A DNA stretch of 64,000 nucleotides from Mycobacterium sp. 852002-51163_SCH5372311 (GCF_001667115.1 NZ_LZIJ01000078.1:62001-126000); one strand, 5' to 3'; shown: positions 1 through 10,118, counted from the first letter of the stretch. The notes: generated by a model from the sequence alone, not told the origin. Numbers and translations: made by a program.

Positions 1-1158
1 GATGGACTTCTGGATCTCGCTGGTTCCTTCGCCGATAAGCAGGAACGGCGCGTCGCGCATCAGCCGCTCGATCTCGTACTCCTTGGAATAGCCATAACCC
101 CCGTGAATCCGGAAGCTCTGCTGGGTGACCTCCGAACAGTACTCACTGGCAAGGTATTTGGCCATGCCGGCGGCCAGATCGTTGCGCTGCCCGGAGTCCT
201 TCAAACGTGCCGCGTTGACCATCATCAGATGCGCCGCTTCGACTTTGGTGGCCATCTCGGCCAACTGGAACGCGATGGCCTGGTGCTCGGCGATCGGCTT
301 GCCGAAAGTGTGACGCTGTTGGGCATAGCGCACCGCGAGCTCGAAAGCGCGAATGCCGATACCACAAGCCCTGGCCGACACGTTGACCCGCCCGACCTCG
401 ATGCCATCCATCATCTGAAAGAAGCCCTGACCCGGAGCGCCGCCCAGGATGTCGTCGGCGCTTGCCCGGAAGCCGTCGAAGATGAGTTCGGTGGTGTCGA
501 TGCCCTTGTAGCCCAGCTTGTCTATCTTGCCGGGGATCAGCAATCCCGGCGCCACCTCGCCGAACCCCGTCGGCTTCTCGATGAGGAACGCGGTGAGGTT
601 GCGGTGCGGTTTGTCTGCGCCTTCGTCGGTGCGTACCAGGACGGCCACCAACGTCGAACTGCCGCCGTTGGTCAGCCACATCTTCTGGCCGTTGATGGTG
701 TACGTGTCGTCGGAGTTGCGCTGTGCGCGGGTGCGGATCGCGGCGACGTCGGAACCCAGCTCCGGCTCCGACATCGAAAACGCCCCGCGACATTCGCCGG
801 TCGCCATTCGCGGCAGCAACCGCTGCTTCTGGTCATCGGTGCCATGCTGGCGCACCATGTACGCCACGATGAAATGGGTATTGATCACTCCGGAGATGCT
901 CATCCAGCCGCGGGCCAACTCTTCGACACATAGCGCGTAGGTCAGCAGCGACTCACCCAGCCCCCCGTACTCCTGCGGGATCATCAGTCCAAAAAGGCCC
1001 ATGTCCCGCATCTGGTCCACGATGTCCTGCGGGTAGGTGTCGTGCCGTTCGAGTTCCGGGGCGTTGGGAATGATCTCCTTGTCGACGAATTGCCTTACCG
1101 TCGTGATGATCTCGGTCTGGAAGTCGGTCAGGCCGAGCGTCTGGGCAAGTCTGGTCAT
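1..1158 (-). CDS. Acyl-CoA dehydrogenase (FadE family), 3' end cut by window edge
   Basis: FAD-dependent acyl-CoA dehydrogenase, introducing the alpha-beta double bond in an acyl-CoA in a beta-oxidation type route. The ATG at 1158 opens a frame that runs 386 codons to the window edge; family members are about 380-395 residues, so only a few C-terminal residues are missing. Visible motifs are the flavin/substrate stretch FSMSEPELGSD (about residues 127-137) and the C-terminal GEGTSEIQ, whose Glu (about residue 377) aligns with the catalytic base of the family. It is the last visible gene of a minus-strand run (thiolase, CoA-transferase, this gene) with an 18-base gap upstream, so probably co-transcribed. 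Substrate cannot be read from sequence. Confidence 0.9.
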   Translation of the reverse strand, partial: MTRLAQTLGLTDFQTEIITTVRQFVDKEIIPNAPELERHDTYPQDIVDQMRDMGLFGLMIPQEYGGLGESLLTYALCVEELARGWMSISGVINTHFIVAYMVRQHGTDDQKQRLLPRMATGECRGAFSMSEPELGSDVAAIRTRAQRNSDDTYTINGQKMWLTNGGSSTLVAVLVRTDEGADKPHRNLTAFLIEKPTGFGEVAPGLLIPGKIDKLGYKGIDTTELIFDGFRASADDILGGAPGQGFFQMMDGIEVGRVNVSARACGIGIRAFELAVRYAQQRHTFGKPIAEHQAIAFQLAEMATKVEAAHLMMVNAARLKDSGQRNDLAAGMAKYLASEYCSEVTQQSFRIHGGYGYSKEYEIERLMRDAPFLLIGEGTSEIQKSI

Positions 1159-1176
1159 GTCCTGTCCTTTTCCGGC

Positions 1177-2367
1177 TCAACAGGCGATCGTTTTCGCGCT
1201 CGTCAAGCGCGCGATATCGGTATCCGTCAATCCCAGGCGTTCGGTGAGCACGTCGGCCGTGTCTTGGCCCAGGGCCGGTGCGGGCGTGCCGGCGGGGTGA
1301 ACACCGTCGAAGGCGGTCGGCATACCGGGCGCCAGATACTCGCCGATGCCCGGTTGGTTCAGCCGGGAGAAGAGTGGATTCTCGGTTACCCGCGGGTCTT
1401 CCACGACCTGAGCGAAGGTGCGGTACCGCTCGAAGAGCACGGTGGTCTTTGCCAATGTCGCGCTGATCTCTTGCGCCGTGTGCTCGGCGAACCAGGTCGC
1501 GAACAACGCGGAGAGCACGTCGCGGTACCGGTAGCGGTCGCCTTCGGCGCCGAAGTCTACGCCCAGCGCCTCGGCGAGCGCCGCTACCGCTTCCCCGGTT
1601 CCGGTCGCGTCGACCAGGTCCCGAAAGTGCCTGCCGGTCAACGTGACGACCATAAATGCGATCCCGTCGCGACTGGTGAAGTCCTGGCCATACTGGCCGT
1701 AGATGGAGTTTCCCAGCCGTTCGCGTTGCGTGCCGTTTACTTGCGGCTCGGTCAACAGGCCCAGGTTTCCCGCCGTGGCAAGTGCGACGTCCTCGAGGGC
1801 CAGGCTGACGCGCGCACCTACCCCAGTCTGATCGCGGCGGCGGACCGCGGCGAGTAGGGCCAGCGCCGCATACAGGCCGCAACACACGTCCCACGCCGGG
1901 AGGACGTGGTTGATCGGACCGGCATGCGTCGCCGGTCCGGTGACCAAGGGGTATCCGATGCCCGCGTTGACGGTGTAATCGACACCGGTAGAACCGTCGC
2001 CGCGGCCCAGCAGCTGGACGTGGATGACGTCGGAACGCTTGACGGCCAGTGACTCATGGCTCAGCCACGACAGTCCGGCGGTGTTGGTGACGACGATTCC
2101 GTCGCCCTCGAGGATCAGCCGCTGCACCAGCTCCTGACCCTCGGGCGAGCGCAGATTGATGGTGGCCGAACGCTTTCCCTTGTTCAGGCCGGTCCAGTAG
2201 ATCGATGTGCCGGTTGCCGACAGCGGCCATCGCTCTACATCGGAGGCACCCCCGATCGGGTCGATGCGGATCACGTGCGCGCCGAGTTGGCTGAGCGTCA
2301 TTCCGCACAGTGGTGCGGCGACGAAGCTGGATACCTCGACAACGGTGATGCCGGCCAGCGGTTTCAT
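1177..2367 (-). CDS. CaiB/BaiF (family III) CoA-transferase
   Basis: Family III CoA-transferases move CoA between acyl groups or exist as racemase-like alpha-methylacyl-CoA enzymes. The protein starts MKPLAGITVVEVSSFVAAP, the typical N-terminus of the family, and is 396 residues long. Asp160 in LPAWDVCCGLYAA fits the catalytic Asp that forms the acyl-anhydride intermediate. The ATG at 2367 is chosen because homology begins there, although the frame stays open further upstream inside the thiolase gene. The start lies 2 bases from the thiolase stop, which implies translational coupling. The substrate is unknown; the context with FadE, thiolase and SDR suggests activation or racemisation of a branched or unusual acyl acid. 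Confidence 0.88.
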   Translation of the reverse strand: MKPLAGITVVEVSSFVAAPLCGMTLSQLGAHVIRIDPIGGASDVERWPLSATGTSIYWTGLNKGKRSATINLRSPEGQELVQRLILEGDGIVVTNTAGLSWLSHESLAVKRSDVIHVQLLGRGDGSTGVDYTVNAGIGYPLVTGPATHAGPINHVLPAWDVCCGLYAALALLAAVRRRDQTGVGARVSLALEDVALATAGNLGLLTEPQVNGTQRERLGNSIYGQYGQDFTSRDGIAFMVVTLTGRHFRDLVDATGTGEAVAALAEALGVDFGAEGDRYRYRDVLSALFATWFAEHTAQEISATLAKTTVLFERYRTFAQVVEDPRVTENPLFSRLNQPGIGEYLAPGMPTAFDGVHPAGTPAPALGQDTADVLTERLGLTDTDIARLTSAKTIAC

Positions 2368-2369
2368 TG

Positions 2370-3581
2370 CTATGCGACCCGTTCGAAAACCGCGGCGAGA
2401 CCTTGCCCGCCGCCGATGCACATCGTTTCCAACCCGTACCGCGCCTGGCGGCGATCGAGTTCGCGGGCCAACGTCGCCAGCATTCTGCCGCCCGTCGCGC
2501 CCACCGGATGACCCAGCGATATCCCCGAGCCGTGGACGTTGGTCCGGTCGTGGTCGGCAGCGCCGAATTTCCATTCCCGCATCACCGCAAGCGCTTGAGC
2601 GGCAAAGGCTTCGTTGAGTTCGATGAGGTCGATGTCGCTCAGTTGCAGTCCGGCCTTGGCAAGCGCAACCTCGGTGGCGGGCACCGGGCCGATGCCCATG
2701 ATGTCGGGTGCCACGCCCGCCGATCCCCAGGACACCAGCCGGACCAGCGGCGTCAACCCGTATTCGTCGGCCTTCTCCGGTGTGGTCACCACGCACATCG
2801 ACGCCGCGTCGTTCTGCCCGCTGGCGTTGCCGGCGGTCACTGTCGCTTCCGGATCCTGTTCCAGCAGAACTGGTTTGAGCTTGCTTAGCGACTCCACTGA
2901 CGTGTCTGCGCGTGGATGCTCGTCGGTGTCGACGAGTTCCTCACCATGCTTGGTACGCACCGCCACCGGAACAATCTCCTGTGCCAGGATGCCGTCCTTT
3001 TGGGCGGCCACCGCACGCTGGTGCGAGCGGACTGCGAGCTCGTCTTGCTCCTGTCGTGAAATGCCGTACTGGCGGCGCAAGTTCTCGGCCGTCTCCAGCA
3101 TGCCGCCCGGCACCGGGTAATTGCGACCGCCGGCCGTGGTCCGTCCCCGCGCCAGCCCGTCGTGTATGCGGACGCCGGAACGAGCACCGCCCCAACGCAT
3201 GTCGGTCGAGTAGAACGCGACATTGCTCATGCTTTCGCAACCGCCGGCGATCACCAGGTGGTTGTCGCCGTTGCCCACCTGCAGACACGCTTGGATCACC
3301 GACTGCAGACCCGATCCGCAGCGGCGGTCCACCTGCATACCGGGTACCGTCACCGGCAGACCTGCATCCAGCGCGACCACGCGTCCGATCGCCGGTGCCT
3401 CACTGCTCGGATAGCAGTGCCCGAGAATCACGTCCTGCACCGCATCCGGTGCCAGGCCGGTCCGTTCCAGGAGGCCACGCAGAGCGGCGACACCGAGGTC
3501 GACGGCGCTCTGCGACTTGAGCATTCCGCCGTACCGGCCGATCGGTGTGCGCACGGGTTCACATATCACGGCTTCACGCAT
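2370..3581 (-). CDS. Thiolase / acetyl-CoA acetyltransferase (FadA family)
   Basis: Thiolase-fold enzyme, 403 residues, catalysing thiolytic cleavage of 3-ketoacyl-CoA or its reverse. Catalytic features are Cys88 in DRRCGSGLQS, the His in SGISLGHPVGATGG, and the second Cys in MCIGGGQG. ATG start at 3581. It heads the short run thiolase, CoA-transferase, FadE, and is separated from the upstream SDR gene by a long hairpin (3600-3659). It is clearly a different paralogue from the second thiolase in this window (35536-36717), which has MCLSGIDA around its Cys and an [11 protein letters not shown]-terminus. Degradative specificity is more likely than biosynthetic given the neighbours, but this is inference. 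Confidence 0.92.
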   Translation of the reverse strand: MREAVICEPVRTPIGRYGGMLKSQSAVDLGVAALRGLLERTGLAPDAVQDVILGHCYPSSEAPAIGRVVALDAGLPVTVPGMQVDRRCGSGLQSVIQACLQVGNGDNHLVIAGGCESMSNVAFYSTDMRWGGARSGVRIHDGLARGRTTAGGRNYPVPGGMLETAENLRRQYGISRQEQDELAVRSHQRAVAAQKDGILAQEIVPVAVRTKHGEELVDTDEHPRADTSVESLSKLKPVLLEQDPEATVTAGNASGQNDAASMCVVTTPEKADEYGLTPLVRLVSWGSAGVAPDIMGIGPVPATEVALAKAGLQLSDIDLIELNEAFAAQALAVMREWKFGAADHDRTNVHGSGISLGHPVGATGGRMLATLARELDRRQARYGLETMCIGGGQGLAAVFERVA

Positions 3582-3599
3582 AGGGGCTCCTGTTTATGG

Positions 3600-3659
3600 G
3601 CGAGCAGACGCAAAAGCACCCCAATTCGGGCGGAATTGGGTGCTTTTGCGTCTGCTCGC
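3600..3659. repeat. GAGCAGACGCA-type hairpin repeat, copy 1
   Basis: Long inverted repeat: outer arms GCGAGCAGACGCA and TGCGTCTGCTCGC, inner arms AAAGCACCCCAATTC and GAATTGGGTGCTTT, with one bulged C and a 5-base loop. It fills the gap between the SDR stop (3662) and the thiolase start (3581), both on the minus strand. Likely a transcription terminator or processing hairpin. It is one of four copies in the window sharing the outer arms but not the inner ones. Confidence 0.85.
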
Positions 3660-3661
3660 GC

Positions 3662-4411
3662 TTATATGTGACGACCACCGGTGACATCCATGACGGTGCC
3701 GGTCATGTAAGAAGACAGGTCCGACGCCAAAAATAAAGCGACACTGGCCACCTCGCTGGGCTCACCCGCCCGGCCCATCGGCACCTCGGCCACTTTGGAG
3801 TCCCAAATGCGTTGCGGCATGGCTTCTGTCATCGCAGAACGGATCAGACCGGGCGCAATCGCATTAACCCGCACACCCAGGTAGGCAAGCTCCTTGGCGG
3901 CGGCTTTTGTCATGCCGACAATTCCAGCTTTGGCCGCCGAATAGTTGGTCTGACCGACCATGCCGACCTTGCCCGACACCGAAGACATGTTCACGATCGC
4001 GCCGCGCTTCTGTTCTCGCATGATCGCGGCGGCCAGCCGGGTGCCGTTCCACGTCCCCTTCAGGTGCACGTCGATGACCTGGTCGAACTGCTCTTCGGTC
4101 ATCTTGCGCATCGTCGCGTCGCGGGTGATCCCGGCGTTGTTGACCATGATGTCCAGGCCGCCGAAACGCTCGATCGCAGTCTTGATCAGAGCATCGACCT
4201 CGTCGGCTTTGGTGACATCGCAACGCACAGCGACCGCGACTTCGGCACCGCCCAATTGCTTGGCGGCGATCTCGGTCGCCTCGAGATTCACGTCTCCGAG
4301 CACCACGCGCGCGCCTTCGGCAATAAACCGTTCTGCGATGGCATAGCCCAGTCCTTGCGCCCCACCGGTGACCACCGCAGTCTGACCGCTCAACAGTGAT
4401 TTCTGGGACAT
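3662..4411 (-). CDS. Short-chain dehydrogenase/reductase, FabG-like
   Basis: NAD(P)-dependent SDR of 249 residues, probably a 3-hydroxyacyl-CoA dehydrogenase or 3-oxoacyl reductase. It has the Rossmann motif TGGAQGLG near residue 16, NNAG, and the catalytic Ser, Tyr and Lys (NMSSVSG and YSAAK). The ATG at 4411 is preferred over an upstream start at 4459, because homology starts at MSQKSLLSG and GAGGAAGGG precedes it. It is divergent from the acyl-CoA dehydrogenase at 4514. Together with that enzyme, a thiolase and a CoA-transferase it would supply the oxidation steps of a beta-oxidation spiral; no enoyl-CoA hydratase is visible. Confidence 0.9.
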   Translation of the reverse strand: MSQKSLLSGQTAVVTGGAQGLGYAIAERFIAEGARVVLGDVNLEATEIAAKQLGGAEVAVAVRCDVTKADEVDALIKTAIERFGGLDIMVNNAGITRDATMRKMTEEQFDQVIDVHLKGTWNGTRLAAAIMREQKRGAIVNMSSVSGKVGMVGQTNYSAAKAGIVGMTKAAAKELAYLGVRVNAIAPGLIRSAMTEAMPQRIWDSKVAEVPMGRAGEPSEVASVALFLASDLSSYMTGTVMDVTGGRHI

Positions 4412-4453
4412 CTGGATACGTACCCTTCCTCGCGACAGCACCGTCAAATCGAA

Positions 4454-4474
4454 GATCATATTTCATATAGGATC
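4454..4474. promoter_or_regulatory. AT-rich dyad in the SDR/FadE divergent promoter region
   Basis: A 21-base imperfect palindrome bounded by GATC on both sides, with ATAT/ATAT cores, in an otherwise GC-rich intergenic region between divergent genes. Such a site fits a TetR-type operator or overlapping -10 regions. No regulator gene lies next to it, so the cognate protein is unknown. Confidence 0.4.
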
Positions 4475-4513
4475 CGTGGCGGCAACCGCCTGCCGAAGAG
4501 GAAGCTCCGCAAA

Positions 4514-5689
4514 ATGACCACTGCCGAAACAGGCCCCGAAATCACTGATGAAGACTTCCAGCAGATCCTCGCCCAAACCCGTCACTTCGTCCGAGACGTC
4601 GTAGTCCCGCGCGAGCAGGAGATTCTGGCCGACGACCAGGTGCCCGACGACCTGCGCGACCACGCCAAGCAGATGGGCTTGTTCGGCTACGCAATTCCAC
4701 AGCAGTGGGGCGGCCTCGGCCTGAACCTCATGCAGGACGTCGAGCTCGCGATGGAGCTGGGTTACACCTCGCTGGCGCTGCGATCGATGTTCGGCACCAA
4801 CAACGGCATCGCCGGTCAGGTTCTCGTCGGGTTCGGCACCGACGAGCAGAAGGGTCGGTGGCTGGAACGCATCGCATCCGGCGACGTCGTCGCGTCCTTC
4901 GCGCTGACCGAGCCCGGCGCCGGGTCGAACCCAGCCGGCTTGCGCACCAAAGCCATTCGCGACGACCATGATTGGCTTATCTCCGGGCAGAAGCGCTTTA
5001 TCACCAACGCGCCCGTCGCCGGCTTGTTCGTGGTCTTCGCCCGCACCCGGCCCGCCGACGACAAAGGCCCCGGCATCGCGGTCTTCCTGGTGCCTGCGGA
5101 CGCCGCGGGCGTCGCGGTAGCCGCCAAGGACGCCAAGATGGGCCAGGAGGGCGCCTGGACCGCCGACGTCAGCTTCGACGACGTCCGGGTGGGCGACGAC
5201 GCGCTCGTCGGAGGCAGCGAAGACATCGGTTACCGAGCGGCGATGACGGCGTTGGCGCGCGGCCGGATCCACATCGCCGCGATCGCGGTGGGCGCCGCCC
5301 AGCGCGCGCTCGACGAGTCGGTGTCCTATGCCGCCACCGCGACCCAGGGCGGAGCGCCGATCGGGAGCTTCCAGCTGGTGCAGGCCATGCTCGCTGACCA
5401 GCAAACCGGCGTATTGGCCGGGCGCGCGCTGGTCCGCGACGTCGCGCGGAAGTGGGTCAGCGGCGAAGATCGCCGAATCGCGCCGTCGGCGGCCAAGCTG
5501 TTCTGCACCGAGATGGCCGGCAAGGTGGCAGACCTCGCGGTGCAGATCCACGGCGGAAGCGGATACATGCGCGGGGTTCCCGTCGAGCGCATCTATCGCG
5601 ACGTTCGCCTGCTGCGGCTGTACGAGGGCACCAGCGAGATACAGCGTCTGATCATCGGCTCGAACCTGATCAAAGCGGCGCAAAGGTGA
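4514..5689 (+). CDS. Acyl-CoA dehydrogenase (FadE family)
   Basis: FAD-dependent acyl-CoA dehydrogenase, 391 residues, full length. The substrate/flavin stretch [14 protein letters not shown] and the C-terminal [11 protein letters not shown] are present; Glu371 is the expected catalytic base. The ATG at 4514 is preceded by GAGGAAG at suitable distance. It is transcribed away from the SDR gene across about 100 bases that carry the AT-rich dyad. It is a distinct paralogue of the partial acyl-CoA dehydrogenase at the left edge. The two presumably act on different chain lengths or on a branched or cyclic intermediate of the same pathway; that is inferred only from clustering. Confidence 0.93.
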   Translation: MTTAETGPEITDEDFQQILAQTRHFVRDVVVPREQEILADDQVPDDLRDHAKQMGLFGYAIPQQWGGLGLNLMQDVELAMELGYTSLALRSMFGTNNGIAGQVLVGFGTDEQKGRWLERIASGDVVASFALTEPGAGSNPAGLRTKAIRDDHDWLISGQKRFITNAPVAGLFVVFARTRPADDKGPGIAVFLVPADAAGVAVAAKDAKMGQEGAWTADVSFDDVRVGDDALVGGSEDIGYRAAMTALARGRIHIAAIAVGAAQRALDESVSYAATATQGGAPIGSFQLVQAMLADQQTGVLAGRALVRDVARKWVSGEDRRIAPSAAKLFCTEMAGKVADLAVQIHGGSGYMRGVPVERIYRDVRLLRLYEGTSEIQRLIIGSNLIKAAQR

Positions 5690-5715
5690 GATATACGCGC
5701 AAGCGCCGATGTTTT

Positions 5716-5733
5716 GCGGCGTGTAAGCGCCGC
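5716..5733 (+). other. Small GC hairpin upstream of the LuxR-cyclase gene
   Basis: GCGGCG and CGCCGC arms separated by TGTAAG. It lies between the FadE stop and the regulator start, without a T-tract. It could be a weak terminator or part of the regulator's leader. Confidence 0.3.
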
Positions 5734-5790
5734 ATGCTGGCTAACATGAACGAAGTCGACCGACGGGCCTTGGACTGGAGCGACGCGGCG

Positions 5791-8700
5791 ATGAACGAGC
5801 CCCTGCCAACCGGGACCGTGACGTTGCTGTTGGCCGACGTTCAAGGTTCGACGCAGCTGTGGAACTCGCAGCCCGCGGAGATGACCGCGGCGATCGCGAC
5901 CCTGGATCGATCGTTGGTGGAGTTGGTCAGCGCGCACCATGGCGTCCGGCCGGTCGAGCAGGGTGAAGGCGACAGCTTCGTCATCGCGTTCAGCCGGGCC
6001 TCCGACGCGGTGGCGTGTGCTCTTGCGTTGCAGCGAGCGCCGTTGGCGCCGTTGCGCTTGCGGATTGGGCTGCACACCGGTGAAGTTCAGTTGCGCGATG
6101 AAAACAACTACATTGGACCGGCGATCAATCGAACCGCACGCCTACGCGAGCTCGCCCACGGCAGCCAGACGGTTCTTTCCGGCACTACCAGCGATCTGGT
6201 CGCGGACACGCTGCCCGATGAAGCATGGCTGACCGACCTCGGCACCCATCGCCTGCGGGATCTGCCCCGCCCGGAACGCGTTGTGCAGCTGTGCCATTCG
6301 GATCTGTGCAACGATTTCCCGCCCCTGCGGCTGCACGTAAACCCGGAAGCGTCTGCCGCCCAACATCTTCCGGCGCAGCTCACCAGCTTCGTGGGCCGCG
6401 ACGCGGAGAAGGCGGAGGTGCGCGATCTGCTAGCTGACCACCGGCTGGTGACGCTGACCGGAGCGGGCGGCGTGGGCAAGACCCGCCTGGCGGTGCAGGT
6501 CGCGGCAGCGGTCGCCGAAAAGTACTCGGACGGAGCGTGGTACGTCGATCTGGCTCCGATCGTCGATCCCGAGCTGGTCGCGGTGACCATGGCCCGGTCG
6601 CTCGGTCTGCCGGATCAGCCGGGACGCTCTCCCGAGAAGGCCTTGCTGCAATTCGTCGGCGCGCGGCAGATGCTGGTGGTGCTGGACAACTGCGAGCATC
6701 TGCTGGACGCCAGCGCCGAGATGACCGCAGCGCTGTTGGGCGGCTGTCCCCGGTTGACGCTGCTGGCGACCAGCCGCGAACCGATTGGAGTGGCGGGCGA
6801 GGTTACATGGCGGGTGCCGTCGCTGTCGCTGGCCGGCGACGCGGTGCGTCTGTTCGGAGACCGTGCCGGTCACGCCCGGCCCGGCTTCACCATCGACGAT
6901 GACAACGCGGCCGCGGTAGACGAGATCTGCCGGCGTCTCGACGGGATGCCGCTGGCCATCGAGCTGGCGGCGGCGCGGGTGCGGGCGTTGTCGCCGCAGG
7001 AGATTCTCGCGGGCCTGCAGGACCGGTTCCGATTGTTGACCGGTGGGTCACGGACCGCGGTGCGCCGTCAGCAGACACTGCAAGCTTCGGTGGACTGGTC
7101 GCATGCGTTGCTGACGGAACCCGAGCGTGTGCTGTTTCGGCGACTTGCCGTGTTCGCCGGCGGATTCGATCTGAAAGCCTGCCAAACGGTGGTCTGCGAC
7201 GAGGACTTAGCGCGCCACCAGGTGCTGGACCTACTTGCCCTGCTCGTCGACAAATCGTTGGTCGTAGCTGAAACAACCGGCGGCTCAACACGATACCGTC
7301 TGCTGGAGACGATTCGACAGTATGCGCAGGAGAAACTCGGTGAGTCACCTGAGGCCGCGGCCCTGCGGAACCGGCACCGTGACTACTACACCGCGATGGC
7401 AGCAGCACTGGAAACGCCGGCGACCCGCGACATGGAGCGTCTGCTCGATCAGGCAGAGACCGAAATCGACAATCTGCGTGCTGCCTTTGCGTGGAGCCGA
7501 GAAAACCACGACACCGACAATGCATTGCGGCTCGCCGCTTCGCTGCGGCTGTGGCTGACGCGAGGCCTCCTCAAGGAAGGATCGGACTGGCTCGACCTCG
7601 CTCTGGCCGACGCCGAAAGCGGAGGCGCGTATGTGACGCCGGCAGCGCTGGCGCAGGCATTGGCCGACAAGGCATTCGTGGACAATATGCGCTCACCGGA
7701 AAGCTTGCCGCGAGCGCAACGTTCGTTGGCCATTGCCCGCGAACTGGACGATCCCGCACTGCTGGCGCGGACTCTCACTGCCTGCGGCCGGGCCGCCGCC
7801 TGGAACGCCGAACTGGCCCGACCCTACCTATCGGAAGCAGCCGACTTGGCCCGGTTGTCAGGCGACCGGTGGCGGCTGAGCCAGGTTCTCTACTGCCAGG
7901 CATACTCAGCCACGGTCGCCGCCGGCGACTTCGACACCACAGTGGCGGCTGGAACGCAGGGCCGCGACCTCGCCGAGCAGATCGGTGACCGGTTGTTCGA
8001 GTGGGGATGTCGGTGGTGTCTGAATCTAGTGCAGTGGGTATTCGGGGACCTCGCCAGAGCCGAGACCCTGCATCGTGAATTGATGACTGAAGTGGACGCC
8101 GCTCATTCTCTGATCTGGCACGTGAGCACACGAAACACCCTGTGCCTGGTGCTGGCCCACAGCGGGCAGGCAGACGCGGGACGCATGCTTGCCCTCGAGG
8201 CGCTCGGCGGTGCCGCTGAAATCGGCCAATACATGGAAGGCACGGTGTATGCGGCGTTGGCTTTCGCGGAGCTGGCAGGTGGCGACGTCGACGCGGCCTT
8301 CAATGCCAGCGAGACGGTGCGCGAACGGTTGGCCGACATCGGGCGCATGCTGTCCACCACCTCGACCAAGCCCGCGGCGCAAGTCGCCCTCGCCCGTGGT
8401 GATCTGACGTCAGCACGTCGCCTCGCGGATGAGGACGTGGCCGCCGCGACGGGCTGGTTCACGGTCCAGGCTCAGCTGACCCGGTCGCGAGTGGCTCTGG
8501 CGCAGAACGAGATCGGGCAAGCAGAACGCGACGCGCATGAAGCGCTGACACGCGCTGCCGAGATCGGGGCGCACCTCTTTGTCCCGGACCTACTGGAGAT
8601 TCTCGGCGGTCTGGCCGGTGACGCAGGGAACCACTTGGAGGCGGCACGGTTATTCGGAGCCGCGCAGTCAGTTCGCGAGAGCACTGGCGTAGTCCGATTC

Positions 8701-9054
8701 AAGGTCTACGACGCCGACTATGAGGATTCAGTCGCCAGTGTTCGTAATACATTGGGAGAACTTGAATTTGAGACTGCATGGAACGCGGGCGTGGCCCTGT
8801 CCACCGACGAGGCAATCGCCTACGCGCAACGTGGCCGCGGTGAACGCAAACGGCCGCCCACCGGCTGGGACTCGTTGACGCCCACCGAACTCGACGTCGT
8901 CCACCTGGTCAGCGAGGGACTCAGCAACAAAGACATTGGCGGTCGGCTGTTCATCTCCCCGCGCACCGTGCAGACCCATCTCACCCACGTTTACGCAAAA
9001 CTAGGTCTGACCTCGCGCATGCAGTTGGTGCACGAAGCGGCCCGCCACGTTTAA
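5791..9054 (+). CDS. Class III nucleotide cyclase / NB-ARC / LuxR multidomain regulator (Rv0386-Rv1358-Rv2488c type)
   Basis: A 1087-residue signalling protein with three parts: an N-terminal class III cyclase domain (about 1-170), an NB-ARC/AAA-type ATPase with Walker A GAGGVGKT near residue 224 and Walker B VVLDN, a long helical TPR-like region, and a C-terminal LuxR HTH (from about residue 1022, [15 protein letters not shown]). The cyclase keeps metal-binding Asp16 and Asp61 and transition-state Asn113 and Arg117. Its substrate-selecting residues are Gln57 and Asn106 rather than Lys and Asp. The same Gln57/Asn106 pair and numbering is reported for M. tuberculosis Rv0386, which supports the ATG at 5791 (GGAG 10 bases upstream) over ATGs at 5734 and 5746. 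Its targets are unknown; the adjacent fad cluster is a candidate. Confidence 0.92.
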   Translation: MNEPLPTGTVTLLLADVQGSTQLWNSQPAEMTAAIATLDRSLVELVSAHHGVRPVEQGEGDSFVIAFSRASDAVACALALQRAPLAPLRLRIGLHTGEVQLRDENNYIGPAINRTARLRELAHGSQTVLSGTTSDLVADTLPDEAWLTDLGTHRLRDLPRPERVVQLCHSDLCNDFPPLRLHVNPEASAAQHLPAQLTSFVGRDAEKAEVRDLLADHRLVTLTGAGGVGKTRLAVQVAAAVAEKYSDGAWYVDLAPIVDPELVAVTMARSLGLPDQPGRSPEKALLQFVGARQMLVVLDNCEHLLDASAEMTAALLGGCPRLTLLATSREPIGVAGEVTWRVPSLSLAGDAVRLFGDRAGHARPGFTIDDDNAAAVDEICRRLDGMPLAIELAAARVRALSPQEILAGLQDRFRLLTGGSRTAVRRQQTLQASVDWSHALLTEPERVLFRRLAVFAGGFDLKACQTVVCDEDLARHQVLDLLALLVDKSLVVAETTGGSTRYRLLETIRQYAQEKLGESPEAAALRNRHRDYYTAMAAALETPATRDMERLLDQAETEIDNLRAAFAWSRENHDTDNALRLAASLRLWLTRGLLKEGSDWLDLALADAESGGAYVTPAALAQALADKAFVDNMRSPESLPRAQRSLAIARELDDPALLARTLTACGRAAAWNAELARPYLSEAADLARLSGDRWRLSQVLYCQAYSATVAAGDFDTTVAAGTQGRDLAEQIGDRLFEWGCRWCLNLVQWVFGDLARAETLHRELMTEVDAAHSLIWHVSTRNTLCLVLAHSGQADAGRMLALEALGGAAEIGQYMEGTVYAALAFAELAGGDVDAAFNASETVRERLADIGRMLSTTSTKPAAQVALARGDLTSARRLADEDVAAATGWFTVQAQLTRSRVALAQNEIGQAERDAHEALTRAAEIGAHLFVPDLLEILGGLAGDAGNHLEAARLFGAAQSVRESTGVVRFKVYDADYEDSVASVRNTLGELEFETAWNAGVALSTDEAIAYAQRGRGERKRPPTGWDSLTPTELDVVHLVSEGLSNKDIGGRLFISPRTVQTHLTHVYAKLGLTSRMQLVHEAARHV

Positions 9055-9056
9055 CC

Positions 9057-10118
9057 TCAGCCGATCAGCTCCAGCGTGCCCAGATCGCGGATCGCCTGAC
9101 AGCCTCGGCTCAGCATGGTCAGCACCATGTCGTCACCACGCTCGGTGGCGGCGGCGAAGGCGAACCCCAGCGCCGAGATGAGGACGGTCTGCGGCATTCC
9201 GAGTCGGTAATCGCGCCAACAAGTTTCACGATCGTATCCGGTAACGCCGTAGCCGATCAGCGCTTGATGATAGGCATCGACGAGGTCTTCTTCGATCGTC
9301 AGGCGCAGTTTCGAGTTCAGGCTGGTCGCGGTGAAGTAGGCCAGGTCCCGCGCAGGCAGGCCGGTACCAAGCGTCTGCCAGTCCACCACGGCGACGCGGG
9401 TGCGTTCGGGGTCGAACAGCAGGTTGTCCAGACGATAGTCACCATGCAGCAAGGCGAACCTGTCCGGCGCGGCAAGCAGCCATGGCGTCACCAAACCCAT
9501 TGCTGTAGCGAAAGTCTCGCGGTCTTCCGCGCTCATTCGATCGCCGAGCTTCTCCAGCGTGATATCGGCGCTCATCTTCGCCACCTCCCCGAGACCGCCG
9601 GCCGCAGCCTCGTCCGGGCGGGGAAACGCGAGACCTGGCAGGTCCAGCCAGAAGGGGTCGCACCAGCTGGGACCGTGCAACCCGGCCAATGCCGTCACGG
9701 CCAGCCGCGCCTCCTGCTCGCCGCAGCCCGCGATCTGATCTCCCTGTACGGCGGGCGCCTGGTCGGCCAGCAGCAGTGCGAATTCGGATGCGTCCTCGCT
9801 GATCTGGCAGTAATAGCACTGCGGCGTCGGCACCTGGACGCGGTCCGCCGCTGTGCTGTAGAACGCGCATTCGCTGCGATACCCGATCACGACGCGGTCG
9901 CGCACCGTGTCGTCCTGAGCCGGCAGCTTGATCACGAAGGTCTGCGGCAGCTCACCCGGGTACCCGGCATATCTGGCTGACACGCGGTACGTCGCCCCGG
10001 TCTGCCCGGTACCGATGGCGACGACGTCGACCTCCGACACGTCGACCCCGAGTGCCGCCGACAGCCACCCAGGCGTGACATCGGTGGGGTGTCGGGGGAT
10101 TGCCATCGTCGTGGACAA
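9057..10118 (-). CDS. APH/ecdysteroid-kinase-like phosphotransferase
   Basis: 353-residue member of the protein-kinase-like phosphotransferase superfamily (aminoglycoside, choline and ecdysteroid kinases). The catalytic Brenner motif LLHGDYRLDNLLF and the following metal-binding VVDWQ are intact, so it is probably active. The TTG at 10118 is chosen because GGAGG lies 5 bases upstream; the in-frame ATG at 10106 is 17 bases from that site. Convergent with the LuxR-type regulator, with only 2 bases between stops. Mycobacterial members often sit near fad genes; substrate unknown and drug resistance should not be assumed. Confidence 0.85.
   Translation of the reverse strand: MSTTMAIPRHPTDVTPGWLSAALGVDVSEVDVVAIGTGQTGATYRVSARYAGYPGELPQTFVIKLPAQDDTVRDRVVIGYRSECAFYSTAADRVQVPTPQCYYCQISEDASEFALLLADQAPAVQGDQIAGCGEQEARLAVTALAGLHGPSWCDPFWLDLPGLAFPRPDEAAAGGLGEVAKMSADITLEKLGDRMSAEDRETFATAMGLVTPWLLAAPDRFALLHGDYRLDNLLFDPERTRVAVVDWQTLGTGLPARDLAYFTATSLNSKLRLTIEEDLVDAYHQALIGYGVTGYDRETCWRDYRLGMPQTVLISALGFAFAAATERGDDMVLTMLSRGCQAIRDLGTLELIG

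Noticed and set aside
4463..5683. 406-codon frame antisense to the acyl-CoA dehydrogenase
   Set aside because: GC-rich antisense artefact without homology signals.
5452..5790. N-terminal extension of the LuxR-cyclase gene into fadE
   Set aside because: Non-homologous and Arg-rich; Gln57/Asn106 numbering supports the start at 5791.
9057..10118. Aminoglycoside resistance gene
   Set aside because: Kinase motifs are general to the superfamily; no evidence for antibiotic substrates.
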